NCBI RefSeq assembly: GCF_001439785.1
Contig: NZ_JYLI01000025.1
Coordinates: 1 to 64,000 of the forward strand
Direction of reading: 5' to 3'
DNA length: 64,000 nucleotides
Source of the DNA: Pseudomonas poae
GTDB taxonomy: Bacteria > Pseudomonadota > Gammaproteobacteria > Pseudomonadales > Pseudomonadaceae
Every line of letters starts with the position of its first letter. Positions within the stretch are counted from its first letter, which is position 1. Positions 43,046 to 52,262 of the stretch are shown one piece after another. A program made the translations under genes and the position numbers. A model generated the notes under the pieces. That model saw nothing but the letters and a program-made list of their open reading frames with translations. It made no database searches and was not told the origin of the DNA.

Positions 43046-43756
43046 ATGACCGCACCCCTTGCCCCGATCCTGATCACCGGCGGCGCCCAGCGCGTCGGCC
43101 TGCATTGTGCCGAGCGATTGCTGGACGCCGGTCAGCCGGTGATTTTCAGCTACCGCAGTGAGCGCCCTGGCGTTCACGCTCTGCGCGAGCGTGGCGCAAC
43201 CGGCCTGTTTGCCGACTTCTCCAGTGAGGCCGGGATTCTTGCGTTTATCAACGCACTCAAGACCCACACCGATTGCCTGCGCGCCATCATTCATAACGCC
43301 TCGACCTGGGTCGCGGAAACGCCGGGCGACGAAAGCCGCGCGTTTAACGACATGTTCAGCGTGCACATGCTTGCGCCTTATCTGATCAACCTGCATTGTT
43401 CAACCTTGCTGCAACGCTCGACACCTGCCGATATCGTGCACATCAGCGATGACGTGGTGCGCAAGGGCAGCCACCAGCACGTCGCCTATTGCGCCACCAA
43501 GGCCGGGCTCGACAGCCTCACGCTGTCGTTTGCCGCGCAGTTCGCGCCGCTGATCAAGGTCAACGGCATCGCGCCGGCGATGGTGATGTTCAACGAGGGC
43601 GACGATGCGGCTTACCGCGAAAAAGTCCTGGCCAAGTCGGCCCTGGGCATCGAGCCCGGGCCGGATGTGATCTATCAGAGTGTTCGTTACCTGCTGGACA
43701 ACCCCTATGTCACTGGAACCACCCTGACCGTTAACGGTGGGCGGCATATCAAGTAA
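43046..43756 (+). CDS. folM: dihydromonapterin reductase
   Basis: 236 residues of the SDR family with 'LITGGAQRVGLHCAE' (cofactor), 'IHNASTWV', and the catalytic Tyr-Lys in 'VAYCATKAGLDSL'. FolM reduces dihydromonapterin (and dihydrofolate weakly) to make tetrahydromonapterin, the cofactor of phenylalanine hydroxylase in pseudomonads. The assignment is backed by the following folE and folX genes, which make its substrate. Spacing to folE is 20 bp, so they form an operon. Confidence 0.93.
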   Translation: MTAPLAPILITGGAQRVGLHCAERLLDAGQPVIFSYRSERPGVHALRERGATGLFADFSSEAGILAFINALKTHTDCLRAIIHNASTWVAETPGDESRAFNDMFSVHMLAPYLINLHCSTLLQRSTPADIVHISDDVVRKGSHQHVAYCATKAGLDSLTLSFAAQFAPLIKVNGIAPAMVMFNEGDDAAYREKVLAKSALGIEPGPDVIYQSVRYLLDNPYVTGTTLTVNGGRHIK

Positions 43757-43776
43757 GCCGTTTTTGAGGATGTTGT

Positions 43777-44337
43777 ATGACTGTATCCCTGCCCCACCAC
43801 TACCGCGAGATCCTTAAAGGCCTGGGTGAAGACCCGGAGCGCGAAGGCCTGCTCGACACCCCCAAGCGCGCCGCCAAGGCCATGCAGTACCTGTGTCATG
43901 GCTACGAGCAGAACCTGGAAACCATCGTCAACGGCGCGCTGTTTGCGTCCGACAACGATGAAATGGTGATCCTCAAGGACATCGAGCTGTATTCGCTGTG
44001 CGAGCACCACCTGCTGCCCTTTATCGGCAAGGCCCATGTGGCCTATATTCCGACCGGCAAGGTGCTGGGCCTGTCGAAGCTGGCGCGCATCGTGGACATG
44101 TTCGCCCGGCGCCTGCAGATCCAGGAAAACCTCACGCGGCAGATCGCCGACGCCATTCAGGACGTGACCCAGGCCGCCGGCGTGGCGGTGGTGATCGAGG
44201 CCCGGCACATGTGCATGATGATGCGCGGCGTGGAAAAACAGAATTCAACCATGAACACTTCGGTGATGCTCGGCGCATTTCGCGAGTCGAGCACCACGCG
44301 CATGGAGTTCCTGCAACTGATTGGACGGAGCAAGTAG
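43777..44337 (+). CDS. folE: GTP cyclohydrolase I
   Basis: 186 residues. Zinc and active-site blocks 'YSLCEHHLLPFIGKAHVAYI' and 'EARHMCMMMRGVEKQ' are those of FolE type I. It turns GTP into 7,8-dihydroneopterin triphosphate, the first step to folate and pterins. It lies between folM and folX, so its product is here routed to monapterin rather than only to folate. A second copy elsewhere in the genome would be usual for pseudomonads. A GAGG site precedes the ATG. Confidence 0.96.
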   Translation: MTVSLPHHYREILKGLGEDPEREGLLDTPKRAAKAMQYLCHGYEQNLETIVNGALFASDNDEMVILKDIELYSLCEHHLLPFIGKAHVAYIPTGKVLGLSKLARIVDMFARRLQIQENLTRQIADAIQDVTQAAGVAVVIEARHMCMMMRGVEKQNSTMNTSVMLGAFRESSTTRMEFLQLIGRSK

Positions 44338-44339
44338 CA

Positions 44340-44744
44340 ATGCCACAACTTCAACCAGGCATGGCGCGCATCCGGGTCAAGGACCTGTGCCTGCGCACCT
44401 TTATCGGCATCAACGAGGATGAAATCCTCAACAAGCAGGACGTGCTGATCAACCTGACCATCCTGTATGCCGCCCAGGCCGCCGTGCGCGACAACGATAT
44501 CGACCACGCCCTGAATTACCGCACCATCACCAAGGCGATCATTGCCCATGTGGAAGGCAACCGCTTTGCCTTGCTTGAGCGCCTCACCCAGGAACTGCTG
44601 GACCTGGTGATGGGCAATGAGTCCGTGCTGTATGCCGAAGTCGAAGTGGACAAGCCCCATGCGCTGCGCTTTGCCGAATCGGTGTCGATTACGTTGGCGG
44701 CAAGCCGCCCAGCCTCAAACAACAAGCTTCAACCCACAACTTAA
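44340..44744 (+). CDS. folX: dihydroneopterin triphosphate 2'-epimerase
   Basis: 134 residues of the FolB/FolX family: 'IRVKDLCLRTFIGINEDE', 'LNYRTITKAIIAHVE' and 'EVEVDKPHALRFAESVSI'. FolX inverts the 2' carbon to give dihydromonapterin triphosphate. The start at 44340 is two bases after the folE stop. The choice of FolX over FolB (aldolase) rests on its place in the folM-folE-folX set. The last ~10 residues run into a small repeat-like spacer. Confidence 0.93.
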   Translation: MPQLQPGMARIRVKDLCLRTFIGINEDEILNKQDVLINLTILYAAQAAVRDNDIDHALNYRTITKAIIAHVEGNRFALLERLTQELLDLVMGNESVLYAEVEVDKPHALRFAESVSITLAASRPASNNKLQPTT

Positions 44745-44809
44745 AGCCATCCTCATCCCAACTTGCAGCTTGAAGCTTATCCGCTTGAAGCTGTCTCGAA
44801 GAGCCCCCC

Positions 44810-45106
44810 ATGACCGACCAACAACGCCTCGAACTCGAAGCCGCCGCCTTTCGCCGACTGGTGGCGCACCTGGACAGCCGCAAGGATGTGCAGAACATCG
44901 ACCTGATGAACCTGTCGGGCTTTTGCCGTAACTGCTTGTCCAAGTGGTACAAGGCCGAGGCCGACGAGCGCCAGATCGAACTGAGCCTGGATGACGCCCG
45001 GGAAGTGGTGTACGGCATGCCCTACGCCGAGTGGAAAGCCCAGTACCAGCAAGAAGCCAGCGCCGAGCAGCAGGCTGCGTTTGCCAAAGGAAAAACCCAT
45101 GACTGA
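44810..45106 (+). CDS. DUF1244 domain protein
   Basis: 98 residues matching DUF1244: 'AFRRLVAHLDSRKDVQNIDL' then 'NLSGFCRNCLSKWY'. The family is small, helical and of unknown function, with conserved cysteines that might bind metal. It overlaps the next gene by 8 bases and follows folX after 65 bp that hold short GCTTGAAGCT repeats, so it may be read from the same transcript. Confidence 0.9.
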   Translation: MTDQQRLELEAAAFRRLVAHLDSRKDVQNIDLMNLSGFCRNCLSKWYKAEADERQIELSLDDAREVVYGMPYAEWKAQYQQEASAEQQAAFAKGKTHD

Positions 45107-45437
45107 CCTGAATACCCTGCACGCCAGCCTCAACAGCGGCGAACACGAATTTGCCGACACCCTGGCATTTATCGCCGCCGGTTACGACTACCAGCCGCAA
45201 GCTTTCACCAATGGCAGTGTGGAAAACGCTGCCGGGCAGAACGAGGGGTCGTGCAAGACCTTGGGTTTGGCGTTACTGGAAGGCTTGAGCGACCAGCAAG
45301 CATTGCTGGCTTTTGGGGAGCATTACCGGTCGGTGGTGTCCACGCCTGAGGGCAGCGACCATGGCAATATTCGCGCGCTGATCGAGCATGGCCTGGCCGG
45401 CGTAAAATTTGCGGCACAGCCTCTGACCCGCAAATGA
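45099..45437 (+). CDS. HopJ-like protein
   Basis: 112 residues of the HopJ type III effector family (MTDLNTLHASLNSGEHEFAD, 'YDYQPQAFTNG', 'NAAGQNEGSCK'). Despite the name, members occur widely in bacteria without type III secretion, and no effector role should be assumed. The ATG at 45099 overlaps the DUF1244 gene by 8 bases. This DUF1244-HopJ pairing is common in pseudomonads. A bidirectional terminator follows. Confidence 0.9.
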   Translation: MTDLNTLHASLNSGEHEFADTLAFIAAGYDYQPQAFTNGSVENAAGQNEGSCKTLGLALLEGLSDQQALLAFGEHYRSVVSTPEGSDHGNIRALIEHGLAGVKFAAQPLTRK

Positions 45438-45475
45438 GCCAGACATTTGCCTTGCAGTGTGATTTAGATTGGGCA

Positions 45476-45505
45476 TAAAAAAACCGGCCTCGCAGCCGGT
45501 TTTTT
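45476..45505. terminator. bidirectional rho-independent terminator
   Basis: AAAAAACCGGC and GCCGGTTTTTT around CTCGCA, between the convergent hopJ-like and trxB genes. It has A and T runs on both sides and so can serve both. Confidence 0.9.
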
Positions 45506-45518
45506 CAGTTCAACAGGT

Positions 45519-46481
45519 TTAGAACGACGCGTCCTTCAACCCATCGAGGTAGCGCTCGGCGTCCAGGGCCGCCATGCAGCCGGCGCCGGCCGAGGTGATG
45601 GCTTGGCGGTAAACGTGGTCGGCCACGTCACCGGCGGCGAAGATGCCGTCGATGTTGGTAGCAGTAGCGTTGCCTTCACGGCCGCCCTGCACCACCAGGT
45701 AACCGTCCTTGGCCTCGAGCACGCCTTCGAACAACGACGTGTTCGGGGTGTGGCCGATGGCGATGAACACACCATCGACTTTCAACTCGTCGAAGCTGCC
45801 GTCGTTGTTTTTCAGGCGCGCACCGGTTACGCCCATGTTGTCGCCCAGGACTTCGTCCAGCGTGGCGTTGAGCTTGAGGATGATTTTGCCTTCAGCGACA
45901 CGGGCGTGCAGCTTGTCGATCAGAATCTTCTCGGCGCGGAAAGTCTCGCGACGGTGCACCAGGGTCACGGTGCTGGCGATATTGGCCAGGTACAGCGCCT
46001 CTTCCACGGCAGTGTTGCCACCACCGACCACGGCCACGGGCTTGTTGCGATAGAAAAAACCGTCGCAGGTGGCGCAGGCGGACACGCCCTTGCCCATGAA
46101 CGCTTCTTCCGACGGCAGGCCCAGGTAACGGGCGCTGGCGCCAGTGGCGATGATCAGCGCGTCACAGGTGTACACGCCGCTGTCGCCGGTCAGGCTGTAA
46201 GGCTTTTTGGAGAAGTCGACGGTGTTGATGTGGTCGAAGACGATCTCGGTTTCGAAGCGCTCGGCGTGCTCCTTCATGCGCTCCATCAGCGCCGGGCCGG
46301 TCAGGCCGTGCACGTCGCCCGGCCAGTTGTCGACTTCGGTAGTGGTGGTCAGTTGACCGCCCGCCTGCATGCCGGTGATCAGCAGCGGCTTGAGGTTGGC
46401 CCGGGCAGCGTAGACGGCAGCGCTGTAACCGGCAGGGCCGGAACCGAGAATAATCACTCGCGAATGACGGGTATCAGACAT
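45519..46481 (-). CDS. trxB: thioredoxin reductase
   Basis: 320 residues, the standard length. FAD-binding 'ILGSGPAGYSAAVYAARA' at the N-terminus, redox-active 'SACATCDGFFYRN' (C-A-T-C), NADPH-binding 'VVGGGNTAVEEALYL' and the C-terminal 'FAAGDVADHVYRQAITSAGA'. It reduces thioredoxin with NADPH in the cytoplasm. It is monocistronic, with a terminator shared with the convergent gene. Confidence 0.97.
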   Translation of the reverse strand: MSDTRHSRVIILGSGPAGYSAAVYAARANLKPLLITGMQAGGQLTTTTEVDNWPGDVHGLTGPALMERMKEHAERFETEIVFDHINTVDFSKKPYSLTGDSGVYTCDALIIATGASARYLGLPSEEAFMGKGVSACATCDGFFYRNKPVAVVGGGNTAVEEALYLANIASTVTLVHRRETFRAEKILIDKLHARVAEGKIILKLNATLDEVLGDNMGVTGARLKNNDGSFDELKVDGVFIAIGHTPNTSLFEGVLEAKDGYLVVQGGREGNATATNIDGIFAAGDVADHVYRQAITSAGAGCMAALDAERYLDGLKDASF

Positions 46482-46762
46482 GACTCACTCCTGTCGACCG
46501 CCCGCAGAACAGGGCGGCTGGAATAAAAAAGGACTGCGAAGCACTTGGGGAAGGCTTGAACTCGCAGATCCTGAAAATGATGGGTGCAGCGTATAGAGGG
46601 GGGCAAGATTAAGGAAATACGCATTAACAATCCAGCTCATAGGTGGTCTCTATGCAGTCGGCTCTACTCATCGACGGCTTTGTTACTGCTGATGTTGCCG
46701 CTTTCGACTTGCGTACAAAGTCGGTAAGGTCGGCGCGTTCGTCATCCTGCTCGGAGTTCACC

Positions 46763-47527
46763 ATGCCCGCTCCTGTTCTTTCCGGCCCGCAATACCTGCG
46801 CGAAGGCCTCAAACTGGTATTGAGCCCCGGGCTACGCCTGTTTGTGCTGCTGCCGCTGGCGATCAACCTGGCGCTGTTCGTCGGCTTGATCTATTTCGCC
46901 GGCCATCAGTTCAGCCTGTGGGTCGATCACCTGATGCCAACACTGCCCAGTTGGCTGAGCTTCCTGAACTACCTGTTGTGGCCGCTGTTTGTGGTGCTGG
47001 TGGTGCTGATGGTGTTTTTCACTTTTACCATGCTCGCCAATATCATCGCGGCGCCGTTCAACGGTTTTCTGTCGGAGAAAGTCGAAGTGGTGGTACGCGG
47101 CACCGACGACTTCCCGGCGTTCAGCTGGGGCGAGTTGATCGCCATGGTCCCGCGCACCCTGACCCGGGAAATGCGCAAGCTGGGCTATTTCCTGCCCCGC
47201 GCCATCGGGCTGTTTATCCTGTCGTTCATTCCCGTGGTCAACCTGATCGCAGCGCCGCTTTGGCTGCTGTTCGGCGTGTGGATGATGGCGATCCAGTACA
47301 TCGACTACCCGGCCGACAACCACAAACTGGGCTGGAACGAAATGCTCGCCTGGCTGCGCCAGAAGCGCTGGCAGAGCATGAGCTTTGGCGGGGTCGTCTA
47401 TCTGGTGCTGCTGGTCCCGGTGGTTAACCTGCTGATGATGCCGGCAGCGGTGGCCGGCGCCACGTTGTTCTGGGTGCGCGAACAAGGGGCCGAGGCGATG
47501 GCGGCGCAGCCGATCACTCGGTCATAA
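46763..47527 (+). CDS. cysZ: sulfate transporter CysZ
   Basis: 254 residues with four to five long hydrophobic segments and the CysZ/EI24 signature ('NIIAAPFNGFLSEKVE', 'AAPLWLLFGVWMMAIQYIDY'). CysZ is a sulfate channel of the inner membrane that feeds cysteine synthesis. I use the ATG at 46763, with CGGAG before it, rather than the frame opening at 46643. Its position beside trxB is conserved in Pseudomonas. Confidence 0.94.
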   Translation: MPAPVLSGPQYLREGLKLVLSPGLRLFVLLPLAINLALFVGLIYFAGHQFSLWVDHLMPTLPSWLSFLNYLLWPLFVVLVVLMVFFTFTMLANIIAAPFNGFLSEKVEVVVRGTDDFPAFSWGELIAMVPRTLTREMRKLGYFLPRAIGLFILSFIPVVNLIAAPLWLLFGVWMMAIQYIDYPADNHKLGWNEMLAWLRQKRWQSMSFGGVVYLVLLVPVVNLLMMPAAVAGATLFWVREQGAEAMAAQPITRS

Positions 47528-47581
47528 ATCCATCATCCACGCGACACATTGACGACATGGCCCACGGCGACACTGTGGGTC

Positions 47582-48784
47582 ATGACGACAGCCTCGCTCC
47601 ACATCACACTGATCACCGAAACCTTCCCGCCAGAAATCAACGGGGTGGCCAATACCCTTGGCCGCCTGTGCGACGGTTTGCGCGCGCGTGGCCATGTGGT
47701 CGAACTGGTGCGCCCGCGCCAGGGCATCGACCAGTGCCGGCCCAGCGACGACGAACTGCTGCTGTGCCGCGGCTGGCCGTTGCCGGGCTACCCGGGCCTG
47801 CAATGGGGCCAGTCGTCGATGCACAAGCTGTTGCGACGCTGGACGCGCCAACGCCCGGATGTGCTGTACATCGCCACCGAGGGGCCGCTGGGGCTCTCGG
47901 CGTTGCGCGCGGCGCGGCGCCTGGGAATCAGCGTGGTGAGTGGCTTTCACACCAACTTTCAGCAATACACCAACCGCTACGGAATGAGCCTGCTGAGCAG
48001 GATGGTCACGCATTACCTGCGCTGGTTTCATAATCGCTCGGCCCTGACCCTGGTGCCCAGCGCCAGCCAGCGCCTGGAGTTGGAACGTCGGCAGTTCGAA
48101 CGTCTGGGAATGTTGTCGCGCGGGGTCGACAGCCAACTGTTCCATCCCGCCAAACGTGACTGCACGCTGCGTGAAACCTGGGGCCTGGAGAACGACGACA
48201 TTGCCGTGCTGCACGTGGGGCGCCTGGCTGCGGAGAAAAACCTCGGGTTGCTCAAACGCTGTTTTGAAGGGTTGCAGGACAGCTATCCCGCTCGACGCAT
48301 GAAGCTGATCATCGTGGGCGACGGCCCGCAACGCGCTGTACTGGAACGCGACCTGCCCGAGGCGGTGTTCTGCGGCACCCGGCGTGGCGAAGAACTGGCG
48401 CGCCATTACGCTTGCGGCGATCTGTTCCTGTTTCCCAGCCTGACTGAGACCTTCGGCAATGTGGTGCTCGAAGCCATGGCCTCGGGGCTTGGTGTGGTCG
48501 CGTATGACCAGGCGGCGGCCACCCAGCATATTCGCCACGGCTACAACGGCGTACTGGCCATGCCTGGCGATGAGGGCGCGTTCTGCGAAGCGGCCACCTG
48601 GCTGCTGGAAGAACGCGAAACCTTGCGCAGGGCGCGCCTGAACGCGCGCCAGCATGCGAGTCGCCAGGGATGGACGGCGATTATCGAGCAGTTCGAGCGC
48701 CAGTTGCGGGGGGTGTGCAAGGAGCCGCATCCGTCGCCGCTCCTTACGCCCTTTACACCAGGGTCGTCAGCGCCTCACGACTGA
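47582..48784 (+). CDS. glycosyltransferase family 4
   Basis: 400 residues with the GT-B fold. The N-terminal 'ITETFPPEINGVANTLGRL' and the donor-site motif E-x7-E in 'PSLTETFGNVVLEAMASG' place it in GT4, near the mannosyltransferase/sulfoquinovosyl type enzymes. It transfers a sugar from a nucleotide donor to a lipid or other acceptor not known here. The start at 47582 is tentative (weak ribosome-binding site; TTG at 47549 in frame). Its last 32 bases overlap the convergent oxidoreductase gene. Confidence 0.9.
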   Translation: MTTASLHITLITETFPPEINGVANTLGRLCDGLRARGHVVELVRPRQGIDQCRPSDDELLLCRGWPLPGYPGLQWGQSSMHKLLRRWTRQRPDVLYIATEGPLGLSALRAARRLGISVVSGFHTNFQQYTNRYGMSLLSRMVTHYLRWFHNRSALTLVPSASQRLELERRQFERLGMLSRGVDSQLFHPAKRDCTLRETWGLENDDIAVLHVGRLAAEKNLGLLKRCFEGLQDSYPARRMKLIIVGDGPQRAVLERDLPEAVFCGTRRGEELARHYACGDLFLFPSLTETFGNVVLEAMASGLGVVAYDQAAATQHIRHGYNGVLAMPGDEGAFCEAATWLLEERETLRRARLNARQHASRQGWTAIIEQFERQLRGVCKEPHPSPLLTPFTPGSSAPHD

Positions 48785-49856
48785 ACGGCAGGATATCGCC
48801 CTCACGCCCTTCACGCACCTTCACCGCCCACTCCGGGTCCACCAGCAGGGCACGACCCACGGCCACCAGATCGAATTCGCCGTTGTTCAGACGCTCGAGC
48901 AGATTTTCCAGGCTGGCGGGCTGCGCGACCTTATCGGTGTTGACCATGAACTGCAGGAACTCGCCATCCAGGCCGACGCTGCCCACGGTGATAGTAGGCT
49001 TGCCCGTGAGCTGACGTGTCCAGCCAGCCAGATTGAGGTCGGAGCCTTCGAACTCCGGCTCCCAGAAGCGACGGGTGGAGCAGTGAAAAATATCCACGCC
49101 GGCGTCGGACAACGGTTTGAGGAATTCACCCAGCGCCTCGGGGGTTTGCACCAGACGCGCGGTGTAGTCCTGCTGTTTCCACTGCGAGAAACGGAAGATG
49201 ATCGGGAAATCCGGGCCCACTGCGGCGCGGGTGGCCTGGATCAACTCGATGGCAAAACGCGAACGGTTAGCCAGACTTCCTCCGTATTCGTCGGTGCGCT
49301 GGTTGCTGCCCTCCCAGAAGAACTGATCGACCAGATAACCATGGGCACCATGGATTTCCACGCCATCCATGCCAATGCGCTGGGCATCCCTGGCGGACTG
49401 GGCGAAGGCGTCGATCACGTCCTTGATGTCCTGAACGGTCATGCCGTGGACGACCACCTTGCCGTCCTTGAGTTTTTCCATCGGGCCGTAAGCCGGCACG
49501 CTGGCGTCAGGCTCGGTGCCCGGACGACGTACACTGCCCACGTGCCACAGTTGCGGGACGATCTTGCCGCCTTCGGCATGGACAGCGTCGACCACCTGCT
49601 TCCAGCCGGCCAGGGCGGCTTCGCCGTAAAAATGCGGGACGTTGGGGTAGCCGTTGGAGGCCGGGTGACCGACCACGGTGCCCTCGCTGATGATCAGGCC
49701 CACGCCAGCGGCGGCGCGGCGGCGGTAGTACTCGATAACCTTGGCGTTGGGCACGCCGCCCGGGGAAAAGGAACGGGTCATGGGCGCCATGACCACGCGG
49801 GTCGACAGTTGCAGCGTACCGAGTTGGAAGGGTTTGAACAGGGCTTGGACAGACAC
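48753..49856 (-). CDS. NADH:flavin oxidoreductase, Old Yellow Enzyme family
   Basis: 367 residues. It starts at a GTG (49856) preceded by GGAG. FMN-binding TIM-barrel motifs: 'RVVMAPMTRSFSPGG', 'PQLWHVGSVRRPG', 'EIHGAHGYLVDQFFWEGSNQ' and 'DLVAVGRALLVDPEW'. It reduces activated C=C bonds of enones with NAD(P)H; the natural substrate is unknown. It is convergent with, and overlaps, the glycosyltransferase gene. Confidence 0.92.
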   Translation of the reverse strand: MSVQALFKPFQLGTLQLSTRVVMAPMTRSFSPGGVPNAKVIEYYRRRAAAGVGLIISEGTVVGHPASNGYPNVPHFYGEAALAGWKQVVDAVHAEGGKIVPQLWHVGSVRRPGTEPDASVPAYGPMEKLKDGKVVVHGMTVQDIKDVIDAFAQSARDAQRIGMDGVEIHGAHGYLVDQFFWEGSNQRTDEYGGSLANRSRFAIELIQATRAAVGPDFPIIFRFSQWKQQDYTARLVQTPEALGEFLKPLSDAGVDIFHCSTRRFWEPEFEGSDLNLAGWTRQLTGKPTITVGSVGLDGEFLQFMVNTDKVAQPASLENLLERLNNGEFDLVAVGRALLVDPEWAVKVREGREGDILPFSREALTTLV

Positions 49857-49967
49857 GGCACACTCCACGAAAGACGGGTTTATGACGTGGATAATATGGG
49901 CCATGCCGCGCGCCGCACAGCACTATTGATAGGAGTGATTGAAGTCCAGAAGCGAGCGAAGTGTGAC

Positions 49968-50450
49968 TCAGCTCAGGGCTTTTTCGATGGCCTGGACGAT
50001 TGCCGGGTCTTCCGGCGGGGTACGTGGCGAGAAACGCGCCAGCACGCGTCCATCTTTGCCCAACAGGAATTTCTCGAAGTTCCAGGTGATATCCCCGGGA
50101 AACTCGGCGCCCTCGCCCGCCAGCAAGCGGTATAACTGGTGACGCTCAGGGCCGTTCACGTCGAGCTTGCTGCCCAGGGGAAACGTGACGCCGTAATTCA
50201 GACTGCAGAACTGGCTGATCTCTTCGTCGGTGCCCGGCTCCTGCCCCGCAAACTGATTGCACGGCAGGCCCAGCACCGTGAAACCCTGGCTCTTGTACTG
50301 CTGATAGAGGTTTTCGAGCGCCGCATATTGCGGGGTCAAACCACATTTGGAGGCCACGTTGACCACCAGCACCACTTGCCCCTTCAAGGGTGCCAGCGGC
50401 AGCTCTTGACCGTCCAAAGCTTTGAGTTTCAGGTCGTGGAAAGCACTCAT
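49968..50450 (-). CDS. glutathione peroxidase (Cys type)
   Basis: 160 residues. The peroxidatic cysteine Cys36 is in 'NVASKCGLTPQYAALE', with the partner block 'GLPCNQFAGQEPG' and the Trp/Asn in 'ITWNFEKFLLGKDG'. It is a cysteine rather than selenocysteine enzyme, and such bacterial forms often use thioredoxin. It detoxifies hydroperoxides in the cytoplasm. The ATG at 50450 is chosen; a longer in-frame extension is unlike the family. Confidence 0.94.
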   Translation of the reverse strand: MSAFHDLKLKALDGQELPLAPLKGQVVLVVNVASKCGLTPQYAALENLYQQYKSQGFTVLGLPCNQFAGQEPGTDEEISQFCSLNYGVTFPLGSKLDVNGPERHQLYRLLAGEGAEFPGDITWNFEKFLLGKDGRVLARFSPRTPPEDPAIVQAIEKALS

Positions 50451-50550
50451 GACGAACTCCAGATATCCATGTTCTTTGCGTTGCACAGATTCGAGATTAC
50501 AGACCGCGAGCCTGCAATCATAGACACCGCTGACAAAACTCGCCCGCCGG

Positions 50551-51015
50551 TTACTGAGCGGTTGGCCACGGCAGAATCGGAATCGCAGTGACCGCATTCT
50601 GCGGGCTGCCCTCGATCAGGCGGTCGCTGTAGACCAGATACACCAGGGTATTGCGCTTCTTGTCGAGAAAGCGCACCACCTGCATGGTCTTGAACACCAG
50701 CGAGGTGCGCTCCTTGAACACTTCGTCGCCATCCTTGAGATCGCCCTTGAAGTGGATCGGCCCGACCTGACGGCAGGCAATCGAAGCTTCGGCGCGATCT
50801 TCGGCCAGACCCAGGCCGCCTTTGACACCGCCGGTCTTGGCGCGGGACAGGTAGCAGGTCACGCCATCGACCTTGGGGTCGTCAAAGGCTTCGACAACGA
50901 TACGGTCGTTGGGGCCGACAAACTTGAACACTGTCGACACCTGGGCGATTTCTTCGGCTGAGGCCACCAGCGGTGTGAGCAACAACAGGCCGAGCACGCA
51001 CTTCATTAAACGCAT
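50551..51015 (-). CDS. creA: CreA family periplasmic protein
   Basis: 154 residues with a signal peptide (MRLMKCVLGLLLLTPLVASA). The CreA core 'VGPNDRIVVEAFDDPKVDGV' followed by 'TCYLSRAKTGGVKGGLGLAED' region is clear, with two conserved cysteines. The function is unknown. It sits 15 bp downstream of proB, the conserved pseudomonad order, and is probably co-transcribed with it. Confidence 0.92.
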   Translation of the reverse strand: MRLMKCVLGLLLLTPLVASAEEIAQVSTVFKFVGPNDRIVVEAFDDPKVDGVTCYLSRAKTGGVKGGLGLAEDRAEASIACRQVGPIHFKGDLKDGDEVFKERTSLVFKTMQVVRFLDKKRNTLVYLVYSDRLIEGSPQNAVTAIPILPWPTAQ

Positions 51016-51030
51016 CGTGTATTCCTTTGA

Positions 51031-52149
51031 TTAAACCAGGATCAGGTTGTCGCGGTGAACCAGTTCCGGCTCGGCCATGTAACCCAATACTCCGACAATG
51101 GCGTCAGACGATTGTCCAATAATCTTCTGCGCTTCCAGGGCACTGTAGTTGGCCAGGCCCCGGGCGATTTCGCGACCATCAGGCGCTACACACACCACCA
51201 TCTCGCCACGGCGGAAGCTGCCCTGCACCCGTTTGACGCCCACCGGCAACAGGCTCTTGTTGCCCTGGGATAAGGCCGAGACCGCACCGGCGTCCAGCAC
51301 CAGGGTGCCACGGGTTTGCAAATGCCCCGCCAGCCACTGCTTGCGCGCCGCCAGCATGCCGCGCTCCGGCGACAGCAGTGTGCCGATGCGCTCGCCGGCC
51401 TTGAGGCGATCCAGCACGCGCTCAAGGCGCCCGCCAACGATGATGGTGTGAGCACCGGAACGCGCCGCCAGGCGAGCGGCGCGCAGCTTGGTCTGCATGC
51501 CGCCACGGCCCAGGGCGCCGCCGACGCTGCCGGCGACCGCGTCCAGCGCGGGGTCGTCCGCGCGCGCCTCATAAATAAGCTGCGCGTCGGGGTTGTTGCG
51601 CGGGTCGGCGTCGAACATGCCGTCGCGATCGGTCAGAATCACCAGCAAGTCGGCTTCGACCAGATTGGCGACCAGCGCGGCCAGGGTGTCGTTGTCGCCG
51701 AAGCGGATTTCGTCGGTGACCACCGTGTCGTTCTCGTTGATCACCGGGATCACCTTGAGCTCCACCAGTGCGCGCAAGGTGCTGCGGGCGTTGAGGTAGC
51801 GCTTGCGGTCGGACAGGTCGTCATGGGTCAGCAGGATCTGCGCCGTATGGCGACCGTGCTCGGCAAAGCTCGATTCCCAAGCTTGCACCAAGCCCATCTG
51901 GCCGATGGCGGCGGCGGCTTGCAGTTCATGCATCGCGCTGGGTCGCGCGGTCCAGCCGAGGCGGCTCATGCCGGCAGCAACGGCGCCCGAGGACACCAGC
52001 ACCAACTCCACGCCCGCTTCATGCAAGGCCACCATCTGCTCGACCCAGACGCTCATTGCTGCGCGATCCAGACCTTTGCCATCCGCCGTCAGCAGCGCAC
52101 TTCCGATCTTTACGACCCAGCGCTGCGCGCCTGTCACTTTGCTCCGCAT
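51031..52149 (-). CDS. proB: glutamate 5-kinase
   Basis: 372 residues: an amino-acid kinase domain (~1-260, 'RWVVKIGSALLTADGKG', 'LVSSGAVAAG', 'INENDTVVTDEIRFGDND', 'GGMQTKLRAARLA') and a C-terminal PUA domain ('LVLDAGAVSALSQGNKSL'). It phosphorylates glutamate in the first step of proline synthesis and is feedback-inhibited by proline in known homologues. Two ATG codons are adjacent; I take the second (MRSKV), as in related species. It follows obgE after a terminator. Confidence 0.96.
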   Translation of the reverse strand: MRSKVTGAQRWVVKIGSALLTADGKGLDRAAMSVWVEQMVALHEAGVELVLVSSGAVAAGMSRLGWTARPSAMHELQAAAAIGQMGLVQAWESSFAEHGRHTAQILLTHDDLSDRKRYLNARSTLRALVELKVIPVINENDTVVTDEIRFGDNDTLAALVANLVEADLLVILTDRDGMFDADPRNNPDAQLIYEARADDPALDAVAGSVGGALGRGGMQTKLRAARLAARSGAHTIIVGGRLERVLDRLKAGERIGTLLSPERGMLAARKQWLAGHLQTRGTLVLDAGAVSALSQGNKSLLPVGVKRVQGSFRRGEMVVCVAPDGREIARGLANYSALEAQKIIGQSSDAIVGVLGYMAEPELVHRDNLILV

Positions 52150-52216
52150 CATCTTCAACCTTAGAGTGAGGGCTGCACGCGACCCAGCGCCGCCCATAAC
52201 GTTATACCCGGATACT

Positions 52217-52245
52217 AAAACGCCGCTCTACAAGGAGCGGCGTTC
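52217..52245 (-). terminator. rho-independent terminator after obgE
   Basis: Read on the minus strand, AACGCCGCTC pairs with GAGCGGCGTT and is followed by a short T-run (TTTTAG). It lies between obgE and proB. Confidence 0.7.
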
Positions 52246-52262
52246 AAGTTTATCGCAACGAA

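Noticed and set aside
45099..45437. HopJ-like gene as a sign of type III secretion
   Set aside because: No secretion genes or hrp box are present, and the family is widespread in bacteria lacking such systems.
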